Assembly (NCBI GenBank): GCA_023663685.1
Contig: JAMPHB010000008.1
Span: 1 to 56,764, forward strand
DNA length: 56,764 bases
Reading direction: 5' to 3'
Source: Blautia sp.
GTDB lineage: Bacteria > Bacillota > Clostridia > Lachnospirales > Lachnospiraceae
Made by a program: the position numbers and the translations under genes
Notes under the pieces: generated by a model
Databases searched by the model: none
What the model saw: only the letters and a program-made list of their open reading frames with translations
What the model was told of the DNA's origin: nothing
Shown here: positions 26,223-34,564 of the stretch, in pieces
Position numbering within the stretch: position 1 is the first letter of the stretch
Layout of the letters: every line of letters begins with the position of its first letter

Positions 26223-28082
26223 ATGAAGAAAATTGCACTGATTTCAGATGGATGGAAGCGGCTAATCACATACGCCTGGGTAGACGGAATTATGAGCCGC
26301 ATCCATGAGCGTAAAGTGGACATTGCCCTCTATCAGTATAATTGCTACGGCAACTGGAGTAAGGATAAGCTCTACAATACTGGCGAGTACAATATCTATA
26401 ATCTGCCGAAGCTCACGGAGTTTGACGGGATTGTGCTGGATTGCAGCAATATTATCGACGATGAGCAGAGGGAGAAGACGATTCAAAAACTGAGGGACAG
26501 CGGCGTGCCGGTGGTGACGATTGATTACGAGGTGGATGGCTTCTACTATGTGGGGGCGAACAACGGTGTTCCCATCACGGAGCTCATACATCATCTCTAT
26601 GAGGAGCACGGATGCAGGCGCTTTGCTTATGCGGGAGGCCCGGAGGACGCTTTCAGCAACCGGGGACGGGAGCAGGCATATCGCCGCTGCATGGAGGAAT
26701 TTGGCCTGCGTATCGAGGACAATCCGGTATACTTTGGAGATTACGATTTTCAAACGGGTGTGAACTATATGAAAATGTACGGCAGGGAGGGGCTGCCGCT
26801 GCCGGATGCATTCATCTGCGCGAACGACAATATTGCCGCCGGCATTTGCGCGCAGGCAGAAAAGCAGGGCTATCGTGTGCCGGAGGATTTTCGGGTCACG
26901 GGCTTTGACAATCTGGACAAGGCTCTGTATTTTCGCCCGCAGATTACGACGGCGGGGCTGGACAGAAGCCGGATCGGTGCGACCTGTGTGGATATTTTGA
27001 TGACCCTCTGGGAGGGAGGGGAGGTGCCGCAGCATACCTTTACTCCGGTGGAGTGTATCTACGGGGAGAGCTGTGGCTGCGCAAATAACCAGATGGTGGA
27101 CTACCGGGAGTACATCAAAGGCCTCATTGTCGGAGGGATAGTCAAGGATTCAGATGATACGCTTTTAACCGAGCTGGAAGCGGAGATGGCAAAATACTCC
27201 CAGTTTGAGAAAATATTTGACTGTATTGTTGATTATTTTAGTAAGCTGCAGTGTGATGGCCTATATATTGTTGTGGACAAAAAGCTGTTTGGAGCCGACG
27301 CGGAGACGGTGTTTCCCACAGAGGGCTATGACTGGGAGGATCTGGTGGTGGCCAGCGGCTTTGAGGACGGCGGGCGCACAGAGATCACGGATACAAAGGA
27401 GCTGTACCGTCATTTAGAGGAGCAGGGCTCCGGCAGCGCCTATATGTTTACACCAATTCATTTTAAGCAGCAGGCGGTGGGTTATATGATTATGAAAAAC
27501 AGCCGTTTTCTCTTCGACAACCCGTATTACTATGATATCCACTGTACAATGGTCAAGGCACTGGAGACGCAGTTTAAGCAGAACCAGCTTGGGCGGGCGG
27601 TGGAAAAGCTTCAGGAGCTCTACAACCATGATCCACTGACCGGGATCTATAACCGGATTGCATACATGGAGCTGATTCGCCCGGCATTTTTGAGATATAG
27701 GGGGGAGGGAGTGATCTGTGCGCTGGTATTTGTGGACGCAGATGATTTCAAGAGCATCAATGATACCTATGGGCATGAGTTTGGAGACCAGGTGCTGATC
27801 AAAATTGCAACAGCACTCAGGGAGGAGTGTCCGGAAAAGGGATATGTATGCCGCTATGGTGGTGACGAGTTCTTTGCGTTTTTCCCGTATGCCACGCCGG
27901 AAATGACGGATGCCTATGCAGGGCGTGTAATGGAGCGGCTGGGCGCAGAGAATATCTCTGTCAGTATGGGAATCCGGCTGACGGATATCACGCTGGATGC
28001 GACGTTAGATGAGTATCTGTCCATGGCGGATCAGAATATGTATGAGCAGAAGCAGGCGCACAAACGCCGCCGGAATCAATAG
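26223..28082 (+). CDS. Diguanylate cyclase with LacI-type sensor domain and no DNA-binding domain
   Basis: 619 residues. Residues 1-280 look like the effector half of a LacI regulator (KKIALISDGW start, then PDAFICANDNIAAGICAQAE and RVTGFDNLDKALYFRPQITT), but there is no helix-turn-helix before it. A linker with Cys-rich YGESCGCANN follows, then a GAF-like region, and a GGDEF domain from about 465: HDPLTGIYNRIAY, FVDADDFKSINDTYGHEFGD and YGGDEFF. It should make cyclic di-GMP in response to a sugar-like or other ligand. The inhibitory RxxD I-site is absent at the usual position. No EAL domain. Stands alone. Confidence 0.9.
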   Translation: MKKIALISDGWKRLITYAWVDGIMSRIHERKVDIALYQYNCYGNWSKDKLYNTGEYNIYNLPKLTEFDGIVLDCSNIIDDEQREKTIQKLRDSGVPVVTIDYEVDGFYYVGANNGVPITELIHHLYEEHGCRRFAYAGGPEDAFSNRGREQAYRRCMEEFGLRIEDNPVYFGDYDFQTGVNYMKMYGREGLPLPDAFICANDNIAAGICAQAEKQGYRVPEDFRVTGFDNLDKALYFRPQITTAGLDRSRIGATCVDILMTLWEGGEVPQHTFTPVECIYGESCGCANNQMVDYREYIKGLIVGGIVKDSDDTLLTELEAEMAKYSQFEKIFDCIVDYFSKLQCDGLYIVVDKKLFGADAETVFPTEGYDWEDLVVASGFEDGGRTEITDTKELYRHLEEQGSGSAYMFTPIHFKQQAVGYMIMKNSRFLFDNPYYYDIHCTMVKALETQFKQNQLGRAVEKLQELYNHDPLTGIYNRIAYMELIRPAFLRYRGEGVICALVFVDADDFKSINDTYGHEFGDQVLIKIATALREECPEKGYVCRYGGDEFFAFFPYATPEMTDAYAGRVMERLGAENISVSMGIRLTDITLDATLDEYLSMADQNMYEQKQAHKRRRNQ

Positions 28083-28128
28083 GGAGTATTTCCCGGCAGA
28101 TGTATTGTCCTTATGGGGGCACATTCTA

Positions 28129-28458
28129 TTATACATCCAGAATTCGGTTGATTACATCCCGAAGCTCTGGATGTTTTCTTAATTTGTAGAGCAGGGTGCG
28201 CTCCTCCGGTGTAATGGAAAAGGGCTTTTGGCGTTTGGTCACCGGAAATTCTTCATAGAGGCGTTCAATCTGGTAAAGCTCGCACAGTGCAAGAAAGCTT
28301 TGCGTGCGCGGGAGGGACTGGTCACTCTCCCACCCATATATGGTTTTGCCGGCAATGTCGAGCTCAAAGCGCTGGCATAGCTCCTCGGATACATTTTCGA
28401 TTGTCCACCCGTGATTTTTGCGATATTCTTTTAATTTCGTCCCTATTTTTGTATTCAT
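28129..28458 (-). CDS. XRE-family helix-turn-helix protein
   Basis: 109 residues. The N-terminal HTH_3-type domain runs from about residue 3 to 65: KIGTKLKEYRKNHGWTIENV, then AGKTIYGWESDQSLPRTQSF and a leucine-rich helix. The C-terminal 40 residues (FSITPEERTLLYKLRKHPEL) are typical of small regulators with a dimerisation tail. The frame starts at a TTG (28464), but the ATG at 28458 with AAGGTGAT upstream is preferred. Divergent from the Rrf2-regulated Fe-S operon; target unknown. Confidence 0.85.
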   Translation of the reverse strand: MNTKIGTKLKEYRKNHGWTIENVSEELCQRFELDIAGKTIYGWESDQSLPRTQSFLALCELYQIERLYEEFPVTKRQKPFSITPEERTLLYKLRKHPELRDVINRILDV

Positions 28459-28569
28459 ATTCAATCACCTTACTCCTTGTGAACTATCAATTGAACTGGC
28501 AGTTATATAATTGAACTATTAGTTTAATCTTATAGAGTTCGAATTCTATCAGCAAGGAATTCTTCTCAG

Positions 28570-28587
28570 ATAAGAAATTATTCTTAT
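28570..28587. promoter_or_regulatory. ATAAGAA palindrome upstream of the Rrf2 promoter
   Basis: ATAAGAA-ATTA-TTCTTAT, perfect 7-bp arms, with a further related half-site AATAAGAATT at 28611-28620. It lies 42 nt upstream of the -35 box in an AT-rich divergent region, so it could be an upstream activator site or an operator for the XRE protein. Confidence 0.35.
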
Positions 28588-28628
28588 TAGATAATGAATA
28601 AGTCTCGGTAAATAAGAATTTCTTTGTG

Positions 28629-28657
28629 TTGACAAAGTATACAGAAGAATGTATAGT
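28629..28657 (+). promoter_or_regulatory. Strong promoter of the Fe-S operon with an internal dyad
   Basis: Consensus TTGACA (28629-28634), 17-nt spacer, TATAGT (28652-28657). The dyad TATACA-GAAGAA-TGTATA (28638-28655) lies across spacer and -10, a good place for repression by the Rrf2 protein. An AGTAGGAATTAG (28663-28674) follows the -10. Confidence 0.75.
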
Positions 28658-28713
28658 AAAACAGTAGGAATTAGTCTTGGGCTGAGAAAATGTAATAGGA
28701 AAGAGATGGTGGA

Positions 28714-29148
28714 ATGAAGGTTTCGACAAAGGGGCGGTACGCGCTGCGTCTGATGATGGACTTGGCACTGCATAGTACGGACGGACCGGTGAGTCTCAGG
28801 GATGTGGCAGGCCGTCAGGAAATATCCGAGAAGTATCTGGAGCAGATTATCTCTGTGCTGAATAAGGCGGGATATGTGAAAAGCGTCCGGGGCCCGCAGG
28901 GCGGATATCTGCTCACACGCGCACCGGAGGAATACACCGTGGGAATGATCCTGCGGCAGACCGAGGGCTCGCTGGCGCCGGTGGCCTGCGTGGAGGAGAA
29001 AGATTTTCCGTGTGAGAGGCAGGAGGACTGTGTGACCATCCTGCTCTGGAAAAAAATCCGCGACGCGATTGATTCCGTGGTGGATAATACGACCCTGCAG
29101 GATTTACTGGACTGGCAGAGCGAGAAAAACGGCCAGTATATCATATAA
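28714..29148 (+). CDS. iscR: Rrf2 family (IscR-type) transcriptional regulator
   Basis: 144 residues. The Rrf2 winged helix is clear: MKVSTKGRYALRLMMDLALH, then EISEKYLEQIISVLNKAGYV and SVRGPQGGYLL. Three cysteines at residues 92, 100 and 106 match the arrangement (C-x7-C-x5-C here) used by IscR to hold a [2Fe-2S] cluster. It heads the operon iscR-iscS-iscU-mnmA and is expected to repress it when cluster supply is sufficient. Its own promoter carries a TATACA/TGTATA dyad. The next gene starts 50 nt downstream. Confidence 0.9.
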   Translation: MKVSTKGRYALRLMMDLALHSTDGPVSLRDVAGRQEISEKYLEQIISVLNKAGYVKSVRGPQGGYLLTRAPEEYTVGMILRQTEGSLAPVACVEEKDFPCERQEDCVTILLWKKIRDAIDSVVDNTTLQDLLDWQSEKNGQYII

Positions 29149-29198
29149 AACGTTTAATATATGCGAAAAAATCAAAAAGTTAAAAGGAGATTTATTAA

Positions 29199-30380
29199 AT
29201 GAAAAAACCGGTATATTTGGATAATGCAGCTACAATGAGAGTTTTGCCCGAGGTATTGTCTGCCATGCTTCCGTATTTCTCGGAGGAATATGGCAATCCG
29301 GCCGCAATCTATGGCCTTGGAGCAGAGACGGAAAAAGCGGTGGCGGCCTCCCGGCGGACGGTGGCAGAGCTGATAGGCGCAAACCCCGAGGAGATTTATT
29401 TTACCGGGGGCGGAAGTGAATCCGACAACTGGGCGCTAAAGGCTACGGCAGAGGCTTATGCCGGAAAGGGAAAGCATATTATCACCACAGAAATCGAGCA
29501 TCACGCAGTGCTGCATACCGCTGAATGGCTGGAGCGGCAGGGCTTTGAGGTCACCTGCGTGGGTGTGGGGGAGGATGGCATTGTGAAGCTGGACGAGCTG
29601 GAGGCGGCCATTCGCCCGGACACGATATTGATCTCGGTTATGGCGGCAAACAACGAGATTGGCACGATTGAGCCTTTAAAAGAAATCGGGGAGCTTGCGA
29701 AGCGGCATGGCGTTCTTTTTCACACCGATGCGGTGCAGGCATTTGGCCACATTCCCCTTGATGTAGGAGAGATGCATATTGATATGCTCAGTGCCAGCGC
29801 GCATAAGCTGCACGGGCCGAAGGGCGTGGGCGTCCTCTACATTCGAAAAGGAATAAAAATCCGCTCGTTTATCCATGGAGGGGCACAAGAACGCGCCCGG
29901 AGAGCGGGTACCAGCAACGTGCCCGGGATAGTGGGTTTTGGCAGGGCGGCGGAACTTGCAAGGGCGCAGATGGCGGAAAATGCGGCTTACGAGAGTGGTC
30001 TGCGGGATCACCTGATTGACAGGGTGCTGGCGGAGATTCCCTATGTCCGGCTGAATGGCCATCGAAGCCTCCGCCTGCCGAATAATGTGAATTTTTGCTT
30101 TCGGTTTATCGAGGGGGAATCCCTGCTGATTCGGCTGGATCAGGCGGGAATTTGCGCCAGCAGCGGCTCGGCCTGTACCTCCGGCTCACTGGATCCCTCC
30201 CATGTGCTTCTTGCGATTGGCCTTCCACACGAAATCGCGCACGGGAGCCTGCGCCTGACACTGTCGGAGGAGACGACCATGGAGGAGCTGGATTATACCG
30301 TGGACAAGCTGAAAGAGATTGTGGAGGGGCTGCGGAATATGTCGCCTCTGTATGAGGATTTTGTGAAGAAGGGAGAATAG
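29199..30380 (+). CDS. nifS: Cysteine desulfurase (NifS/IscS type)
   Basis: 393 residues, PLP-dependent enzyme that takes sulfur from cysteine for Fe-S clusters and tRNA thiolation. Visible are the N-terminal YLDNAATMRVLPEVLSAM, the PLP lysine in SASAHKLHGPKGVGVLYI, and the catalytic Cys in the long loop CASSGSACTSGSLDPSHVL, typical of group I (NifS/IscS) enzymes. AAAAGGAGA precedes the ATG. It passes sulfur to the scaffold gene product encoded two bases after its stop and to MnmA. Confidence 0.95.
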   Translation: MKKPVYLDNAATMRVLPEVLSAMLPYFSEEYGNPAAIYGLGAETEKAVAASRRTVAELIGANPEEIYFTGGGSESDNWALKATAEAYAGKGKHIITTEIEHHAVLHTAEWLERQGFEVTCVGVGEDGIVKLDELEAAIRPDTILISVMAANNEIGTIEPLKEIGELAKRHGVLFHTDAVQAFGHIPLDVGEMHIDMLSASAHKLHGPKGVGVLYIRKGIKIRSFIHGGAQERARRAGTSNVPGIVGFGRAAELARAQMAENAAYESGLRDHLIDRVLAEIPYVRLNGHRSLRLPNNVNFCFRFIEGESLLIRLDQAGICASSGSACTSGSLDPSHVLLAIGLPHEIAHGSLRLTLSEETTMEELDYTVDKLKEIVEGLRNMSPLYEDFVKKGE

Positions 30381-30381
30381 T

Positions 30382-30825
30382 ATGTACAGTGAAAAGGTAA
30401 TGGATCATTTTAACAACCCCAGAAATGTGGGAGAGATTGAGGATGCTAGCGGCGTTGGTACTGTCGGTAACGCGAAGTGCGGCGACATCATGCGCATGTA
30501 TCTGGATATTGACGAAAAGGGTGTGATTCAGGAGGCAAAATTCAAGACCTTCGGCTGTGGAGCCGCTGTGGCAACCAGCAGTATGGCGACCGAGCTGGTG
30601 AAGGGTAAGACCGTGGAGGAGGCGCTGCAGGTGACCAACAAGGCCGTGATGGAGGCACTGGACGGGCTCCCTCCCGTCAAGGTGCACTGTTCCCTTCTGG
30701 CGGAGGAGGCGATTCACGCGGCACTCTGGGATTACGCCGAAAAGAATCAGCTAAAGATCGAGGGTCTTGAGAAGCCGGTCAGCGATATCGGCGAGAAGGA
30801 GGAGGCCGTCGAGGACACCTACTAG
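30382..30825 (+). CDS. nifU: Fe-S cluster scaffold protein (IscU/NifU N-terminal type)
   Basis: 147 residues. The three cluster-holding cysteines are present: C33 in GNAKCGD, C59 in FKTFGCGAA and C103 in VHCSLLAEEA; the N-terminal MYSEKVMDHFNNPRNVGE is typical of the IscU family. It carries no C-terminal Nfu domain. The last 20 residues (DIGEKEEAVEDTY) are an acidic tail, and the DNA coding for it is the source of the tandem repeats that follow. Starts one base after the desulfurase stop. Confidence 0.95.
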   Translation: MYSEKVMDHFNNPRNVGEIEDASGVGTVGNAKCGDIMRMYLDIDEKGVIQEAKFKTFGCGAAVATSSMATELVKGKTVEEALQVTNKAVMEALDGLPPVKVHCSLLAEEAIHAALWDYAEKNQLKIEGLEKPVSDIGEKEEAVEDTY

Positions 30826-30938
30826 AAGCCGGTCGTCGGGGGCAGAGATTAGAAGAAGCAGGCTGTCGGGGCAGAGATTAGAAGAAGCAGGCTGCCGGGG
30901 CAGGGATTAGAAGGAGGAGGCCGTCAGAGACGCGTATG
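30794..30938 (+). repeat. Five degenerate tandem copies of a ~29-bp unit between nifU and mnmA
   Basis: Units start GAAG(G/A/C)... at 30794, 30825, 30852, 30881 and 30910; the two central copies are 29 nt each and nearly identical (GAAGAAGCAGGCTGYCGGGG then CAGRGATTA). The first copy is the coding 3' end of nifU, the last reaches the mnmA ribosome site (GAAGGAGGAGGCCGTC in both). Copy length is not a multiple of three, so they are not a coding extension. Confidence 0.75.
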
Positions 30939-30943
30939 AGGAT

Positions 30944-32020
30944 ATGAAGGAAAAGGTGGTAGTCGGCATGTCGGGGGGCGTGGATTCCTCGGTGGCGGCG
31001 TATTTGCTAAAGGAGCAGGGCTATGAAGTGATTGGAGTCACTATGCAGATCTGGCAGGACGAGGACATGTCTGAGCAGTCAGAAAATGGTGGCTGCTGCG
31101 GCCTCTCGGCCGTGGAGGACGCAAGGAGGGTGGCGGATACCCTGGGAATTCCCCACTATGTAATGAATTTCAAGACAGAATTCCGGGAAAACGTCATCGC
31201 GTATTTTCTGAGAGAATATCAGCGGGGTTATACGCCGAATCCCTGCAACGCCTGCAACCGCTATGTAAAATGGGAGGCACTTTTGAACCGCTCCATGGAA
31301 ATAGGAGCGGAATATCTGGCAACAGGGCACTATGCAAGAGTAAAAAAGCTCCCAAACGGGCGGTTCACAGTACAAAAATCCGTGACGGCGAAAAAGGATC
31401 AGACATATGCGCTCTATAATCTGACCCAGCGCCAGCTCTCCCATACCCTTATGCCCGTGGGCGACTATGAAAAGGAGGAGATCCGGCAGCTTGCGGAGCA
31501 GCTCGGACTTTTGGTTGCGCGCAAGCAGGACAGTCAGGACATTTGCTTTGTGCCCGACCATGACTATGCCGCCTTTATCCGGCGTGAGACGGGGCGTGAG
31601 AGCGAGCCGGGAAATTTCGTGGACGAGGCGGGGCGCGTGCTGGGACAGCATCGCGGCCTCATCTGCTATACCGTCGGCCAGCGGAAGGGACTGGGAATCT
31701 CCGCGGAGACGCCGCTTTTTGTGAAAGAGCTTAAGCCGGAAACCAATGAAGTGGTGCTCTGCCGTTCAGAAGGACTGTTTGCCCGGGAGTGCATGGTAGA
31801 GGACGTAAACTATATGGCAGGGGAAAAGCTGACGGAGCCAAGGCGCGCCGTCGGGAAAATCCGCTATTCCCACGCGGGAGCGCCCTGCGTACTCTGTCCG
31901 GAGGGGGAGGGGAAAATCCGCTGTGTCTTTGACGAGCCGCAGCGCGCGATGACGCCGGGGCAGGCGGCAGTATTTTATCAGGAGGATTTCATACTCTGTG
32001 GGGGAAGCATTGTAAAATAA
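30944..32020 (+). CDS. mnmA: tRNA-specific 2-thiouridylase MnmA
   Basis: 358 residues. Adds sulfur to U34 of tRNA-Lys, -Glu and -Gln, using ATP and sulfur delivered by the desulfurase. The PP-loop is GMSGGVDSSVAAYLL near residue 8-22; the two catalytic cysteines lie in NPCNACNRYVKW (about residue 100) and QDSQDICFVPDHDY (about residue 200). The TVGQRKGLGI motif near residue 245 is also characteristic. The start ATG at 30944 follows GAGGAT. It is the last gene of the iscR operon and is followed by a palindromic repeat element. Confidence 0.96.
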   Translation: MKEKVVVGMSGGVDSSVAAYLLKEQGYEVIGVTMQIWQDEDMSEQSENGGCCGLSAVEDARRVADTLGIPHYVMNFKTEFRENVIAYFLREYQRGYTPNPCNACNRYVKWEALLNRSMEIGAEYLATGHYARVKKLPNGRFTVQKSVTAKKDQTYALYNLTQRQLSHTLMPVGDYEKEEIRQLAEQLGLLVARKQDSQDICFVPDHDYAAFIRRETGRESEPGNFVDEAGRVLGQHRGLICYTVGQRKGLGISAETPLFVKELKPETNEVVLCRSEGLFARECMVEDVNYMAGEKLTEPRRAVGKIRYSHAGAPCVLCPEGEGKIRCVFDEPQRAMTPGQAAVFYQEDFILCGGSIVK

Positions 32021-32023
32021 TAG

Positions 32024-32307
32024 TTATGGAAATCCATTTTGGAATTGTGAATGGCTGTGTGCGCAAAAGGTTCCACGCTGTCGGCTCCGGTAAATGGATT
32101 TTCTAAACCTTCTGTAAAGGATATCTTTCTTGACGCGACCGCCCGCAATTCGCCGTCGTGGCTCAGCGCGGGCTTTACGGGACGTCCATGTCCCGCAATC
32201 GCTGATGTCGTACAGAAGATTAAGAAAATCCAATTTTCTGTCGCAAAGACAGCTTTGGAAACCTTTGCGCACACAGCCATTTACAATTCCAAAATGGATC
32301 TTCATAA
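32024..32307 (+). repeat. Palindromic element, copy A (284 bp)
   Basis: Outer arms TTATGG.. (32024 onward) and ..TCATAA (to 32307) pair over about 50 bp, including ATCCATTTTGGAATTG and GGCTGTGTGCGCAAA. Inner stem GGATTTTCTaaaCCTTCTGTA pairs with TACAGAAG..AGAAAATCC. The 74-bp core (32132-32205) starts GACGCGACCGCCCGC and contains the stems GCCCGC/GCGGGC and GGGAC/GTCCC. Short open frames across it, such as one with LDATARNSPSW, are by-products. It lies between mnmA and the cysK promoter. Family not recognised. Confidence 0.9.
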
Positions 32308-32324
32308 ATAATCCCAATAACCTA

Positions 32325-32376
32325 TTGACATAGTAGGGATATAGGGATATACTCGATACTAAGAGAAATCCTACTA
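32325..32376 (+). promoter_or_regulatory. cysK: Promoter and dyad upstream of cysK
   Basis: TTGACA (32325-32330), 17-nt spacer, TATACT (32348-32353). TAGTAGGGAT (32331-32340) in the spacer is matched by ATCCTACTA (32368-32376) downstream. The AGTAGG motif also follows the -10 of the iscR operon, suggesting a shared regulator such as an Rrf2/CymR-type protein. Confidence 0.65.
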
Positions 32377-32414
32377 ATAAAGTATGAATAAGAGATATCG
32401 AGGAGGAAAACGAC

Positions 32415-33347
32415 ATGGCAAATATTTATCAGGGAACTTTAGGACTTATTGGGAACACTCCGCTGGTGGAGCTGACGCATATTGAGAAGCATTTTGGACT
32501 GGAGGCAAGGCTTCTGGCGAAGCTGGAATATTTCAATCCGGCAGGCTCTGTCAAGGACCGCATCGCAAAGGAGATGATTGAGCAGGCAGAGAAGGAGGGG
32601 AAACTAAAGCCCGGCTCTACCATTATCGAGCCTACTTCCGGTAACACGGGCATCGGTCTGGCAGCGATTGCGGCGGCGAAGGGCTACCGGCTGATTATCG
32701 TTTTGCCTGAGACGATGAGTGTGGAGCGGCGCAATATCATCAAGGCATACGGCGCTGAGCTGGTGCTTTCTGACGGCACGAAGGGAATGAAGGGTGCGAT
32801 TCAGAAGGCAGAGGAGCTGCACAGGGAGATTGCTGACAGCTTTATCCCGGAGCAGTTTGAGAATCCCGCAAATCCTGCGGCTCACCGCAAGGGCACGGGG
32901 CCGGAGATATGGAGAGACACCGACGGCGAGGTGGACGCTTTTGTGGCAGGAGTCGGAACCGGTGGGACGATTACGGGTGCGGGCGAATATCTGAAAGAGA
33001 AAAAGGCGGATGTAAAAATAATCGCGGTGGAGCCCGCTTCCTCCGCGGTACTCTCCACCGGGCAGGCGGGAGCGCACAAGATTCAGGGAATCGGTGCGGG
33101 CTTTGTGCCGAATACACTGAATACAGAGATCTATGACGAAGTGATCACAGTGGAGAACGAGGACGCCTTCGCATATGGCAAACTGATTGCGAAAGAGGAG
33201 GGCGTTCTCGTGGGAATATCCTCCGGCGCGGCACTAAAAGCGGCCGTTGAGGTGGCGAAGCGTCCGGAATTCAAGAATAAAACCGTGGTGGCGCTGCTCC
33301 CGGACAGCGGCGACCGCTACTATTCTACCGATTTGTTTAAGGATTGA
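32415..33347 (+). CDS. cysK: Cysteine synthase A (O-acetylserine sulfhydrylase)
   Basis: 310 residues. Forms cysteine from O-acetylserine and sulfide with PLP. The PLP lysine is K47 in NPAGSVKDRIA, the substrate loop is EPTSGNTGIGLA, the phosphate-binding loop is GVGTGGTITGAGEYL, and GISSGAALKAA lies near the end. GAGGAGGAAAACGAC precedes the ATG. It has its own consensus promoter, separated from mnmA by the palindromic element, and supplies cysteine to the desulfurase encoded upstream. Confidence 0.96.
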   Translation: MANIYQGTLGLIGNTPLVELTHIEKHFGLEARLLAKLEYFNPAGSVKDRIAKEMIEQAEKEGKLKPGSTIIEPTSGNTGIGLAAIAAAKGYRLIIVLPETMSVERRNIIKAYGAELVLSDGTKGMKGAIQKAEELHREIADSFIPEQFENPANPAAHRKGTGPEIWRDTDGEVDAFVAGVGTGGTITGAGEYLKEKKADVKIIAVEPASSAVLSTGQAGAHKIQGIGAGFVPNTLNTEIYDEVITVENEDAFAYGKLIAKEEGVLVGISSGAALKAAVEVAKRPEFKNKTVVALLPDSGDRYYSTDLFKD

Positions 33348-33363
33348 TTCAGAGGATTTTCAT

Positions 33364-33969
33364 TTAGTTCCCCTGCTCAAATTTGCGGATTTTCAGGTGT
33401 ACACCCCGGGAATCCGCAATTTTTTGACATGCCCGGATATCCTCCCCGGGGAGTACATCCACGATGGAGAGCTGGGTATGGGCAATCTGCTTCCCGCAGG
33501 ACTCGGCAAAATCCAGCATCGCCTCATAGGCATGGGGGAAGGAGGGGCGGGTAACTTTTTCATATTCTTCCGCGTTGGGTGCGTTCAAGCTGATAGAAAT
33601 GCTGTCCACGACACTGGCCAGCTCCGGAACAATGTCCCTGCCGTGGTAGAGATTTCCCAGCCCGTTGGAATTTACCCGAATGGGCAGTCCGGTCTTCTCC
33701 TTTACATAGCGGGCGGCGGCCAGCAGCGTTTCCAGAGCGCAGGTGGGTTCGCCGTAGCCGCAGAAGACAAATTCCCTATATCCCTTAAAATCAAAGGCGT
33801 CGATGGCGGCAAGAACCTCCTCCAGAGTCGGCTCCTGCTGGTGCCACAGCGTATCCGCATCCCCCACGCCGTCCATCTGCGAGCGGATGCAGAAAGTGCA
33901 GGCGCAGTCGCACTTGTTTGTGATGTTTGCGTAGACCTGATCGTTATATACATATAAAATCTTTGCCAT
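33364..33969 (-). CDS. Short radical SAM protein (TatD-associated type)
   Basis: 201 residues. The SAM/4Fe-4S motif is CDCACTFC (the CxxxCxxC pattern, residues about 20-27), followed by FVFCGYGEPT (glycine-rich motif binding SAM) and VRVNSNGLGNLYHGR. The length and the MAKILYVYNDQVYANITNKC start fit the TatD-linked radical SAM family (TIGR04038) as I recall it. No TatD gene lies in the window; instead it is the third gene of an operon with a probable vitamin transporter subunit and pyridoxamine kinase. Reaction unknown. Confidence 0.85.
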   Translation of the reverse strand: MAKILYVYNDQVYANITNKCDCACTFCIRSQMDGVGDADTLWHQQEPTLEEVLAAIDAFDFKGYREFVFCGYGEPTCALETLLAAARYVKEKTGLPIRVNSNGLGNLYHGRDIVPELASVVDSISISLNAPNAEEYEKVTRPSFPHAYEAMLDFAESCGKQIAHTQLSIVDVLPGEDIRACQKIADSRGVHLKIRKFEQGN

Positions 33970-33981
33970 GATATTGCCTCC

Positions 33982-34539
33982 TTAATCCTTCAAAAATTTT
34001 TTCTTAAAGCCCATCTTGTCTAAAAACAGCCCAAAAATTACAAATAAAATTGCACTTCCGCCGCTCTGAATCAGACTTCCACCCAGCAGATAAGCCAGCA
34101 GACCGCCGGAAAATCCACCCATGAAAAATACATTCGCGATATAATAACCGACCCCGCTTATGAAAAATGCTAAGATTACAGCGACTATATTGTGTACATT
34201 CACAATTTTGTTTTTTCTGCTCGTGAAGGGGAGCGCAATCAGCATTTTGATAATGATGGTCGGCAGCGTCCACATGGGAGCGGTGAGAAGATCCGCCAAC
34301 CCCCCGCCAATAGCGGCCGCAGCCAGTGCGTAGGGGGTGGGGAGCAGACATGCCGCCACATAGATCAGGCTGTCTCCAAAGTGGATATAGCCGCCGTTGA
34401 TCATATCCGGTACATGGCCGACATAGGCGGTCATCACCATAATCATGGCGGCGAAAATGGCGGTAGAGGTCAGCAGGCGCATCTGCTGACTTTCCTTTTT
34501 CTCAGCAATTAATGGTTGATTTTTAACGATATTTTTCAT
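33982..34539 (-). CDS. ECF transporter S component (probable vitamin B6-type substrate)
   Basis: 185 residues with six membrane helices, as in substrate-binding S components of energy-coupling factor transporters. The segment MVMTAYVGHVPDMINGGYIH followed by HFGDSLIYVAACLLP and GGLADLL are typical of this group. The neighbour upstream in the operon is pyridoxamine kinase, so a B6 vitamer is the likely cargo; that is inference from context. The shared ECF ATPase and T subunits are not in the window. AAGGAAGG precedes the ATG. Confidence 0.8.
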   Translation of the reverse strand: MKNIVKNQPLIAEKKESQQMRLLTSTAIFAAMIMVMTAYVGHVPDMINGGYIHFGDSLIYVAACLLPTPYALAAAAIGGGLADLLTAPMWTLPTIIIKMLIALPFTSRKNKIVNVHNIVAVILAFFISGVGYYIANVFFMGGFSGGLLAYLLGGSLIQSGGSAILFVIFGLFLDKMGFKKKFLKD

Positions 34540-34564
34540 AATTAAACCTTCCTTTAATTATATT

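Noticed and set aside
32051-32311. Small protein in the gap between mnmA and cysK (and its counterparts at 48008-48406 and 49838-50212)
   Set aside because: These frames lie fully in the palindromic elements, are open on both strands and lack ribosome sites; conservation is better explained by the DNA/RNA structure.
32308-32414. S-box or cysteine-type riboswitch upstream of cysK
   Set aside because: The leader is about 60 nt after the promoter, shows only the dyad, and has no SAM-riboswitch core or terminator.
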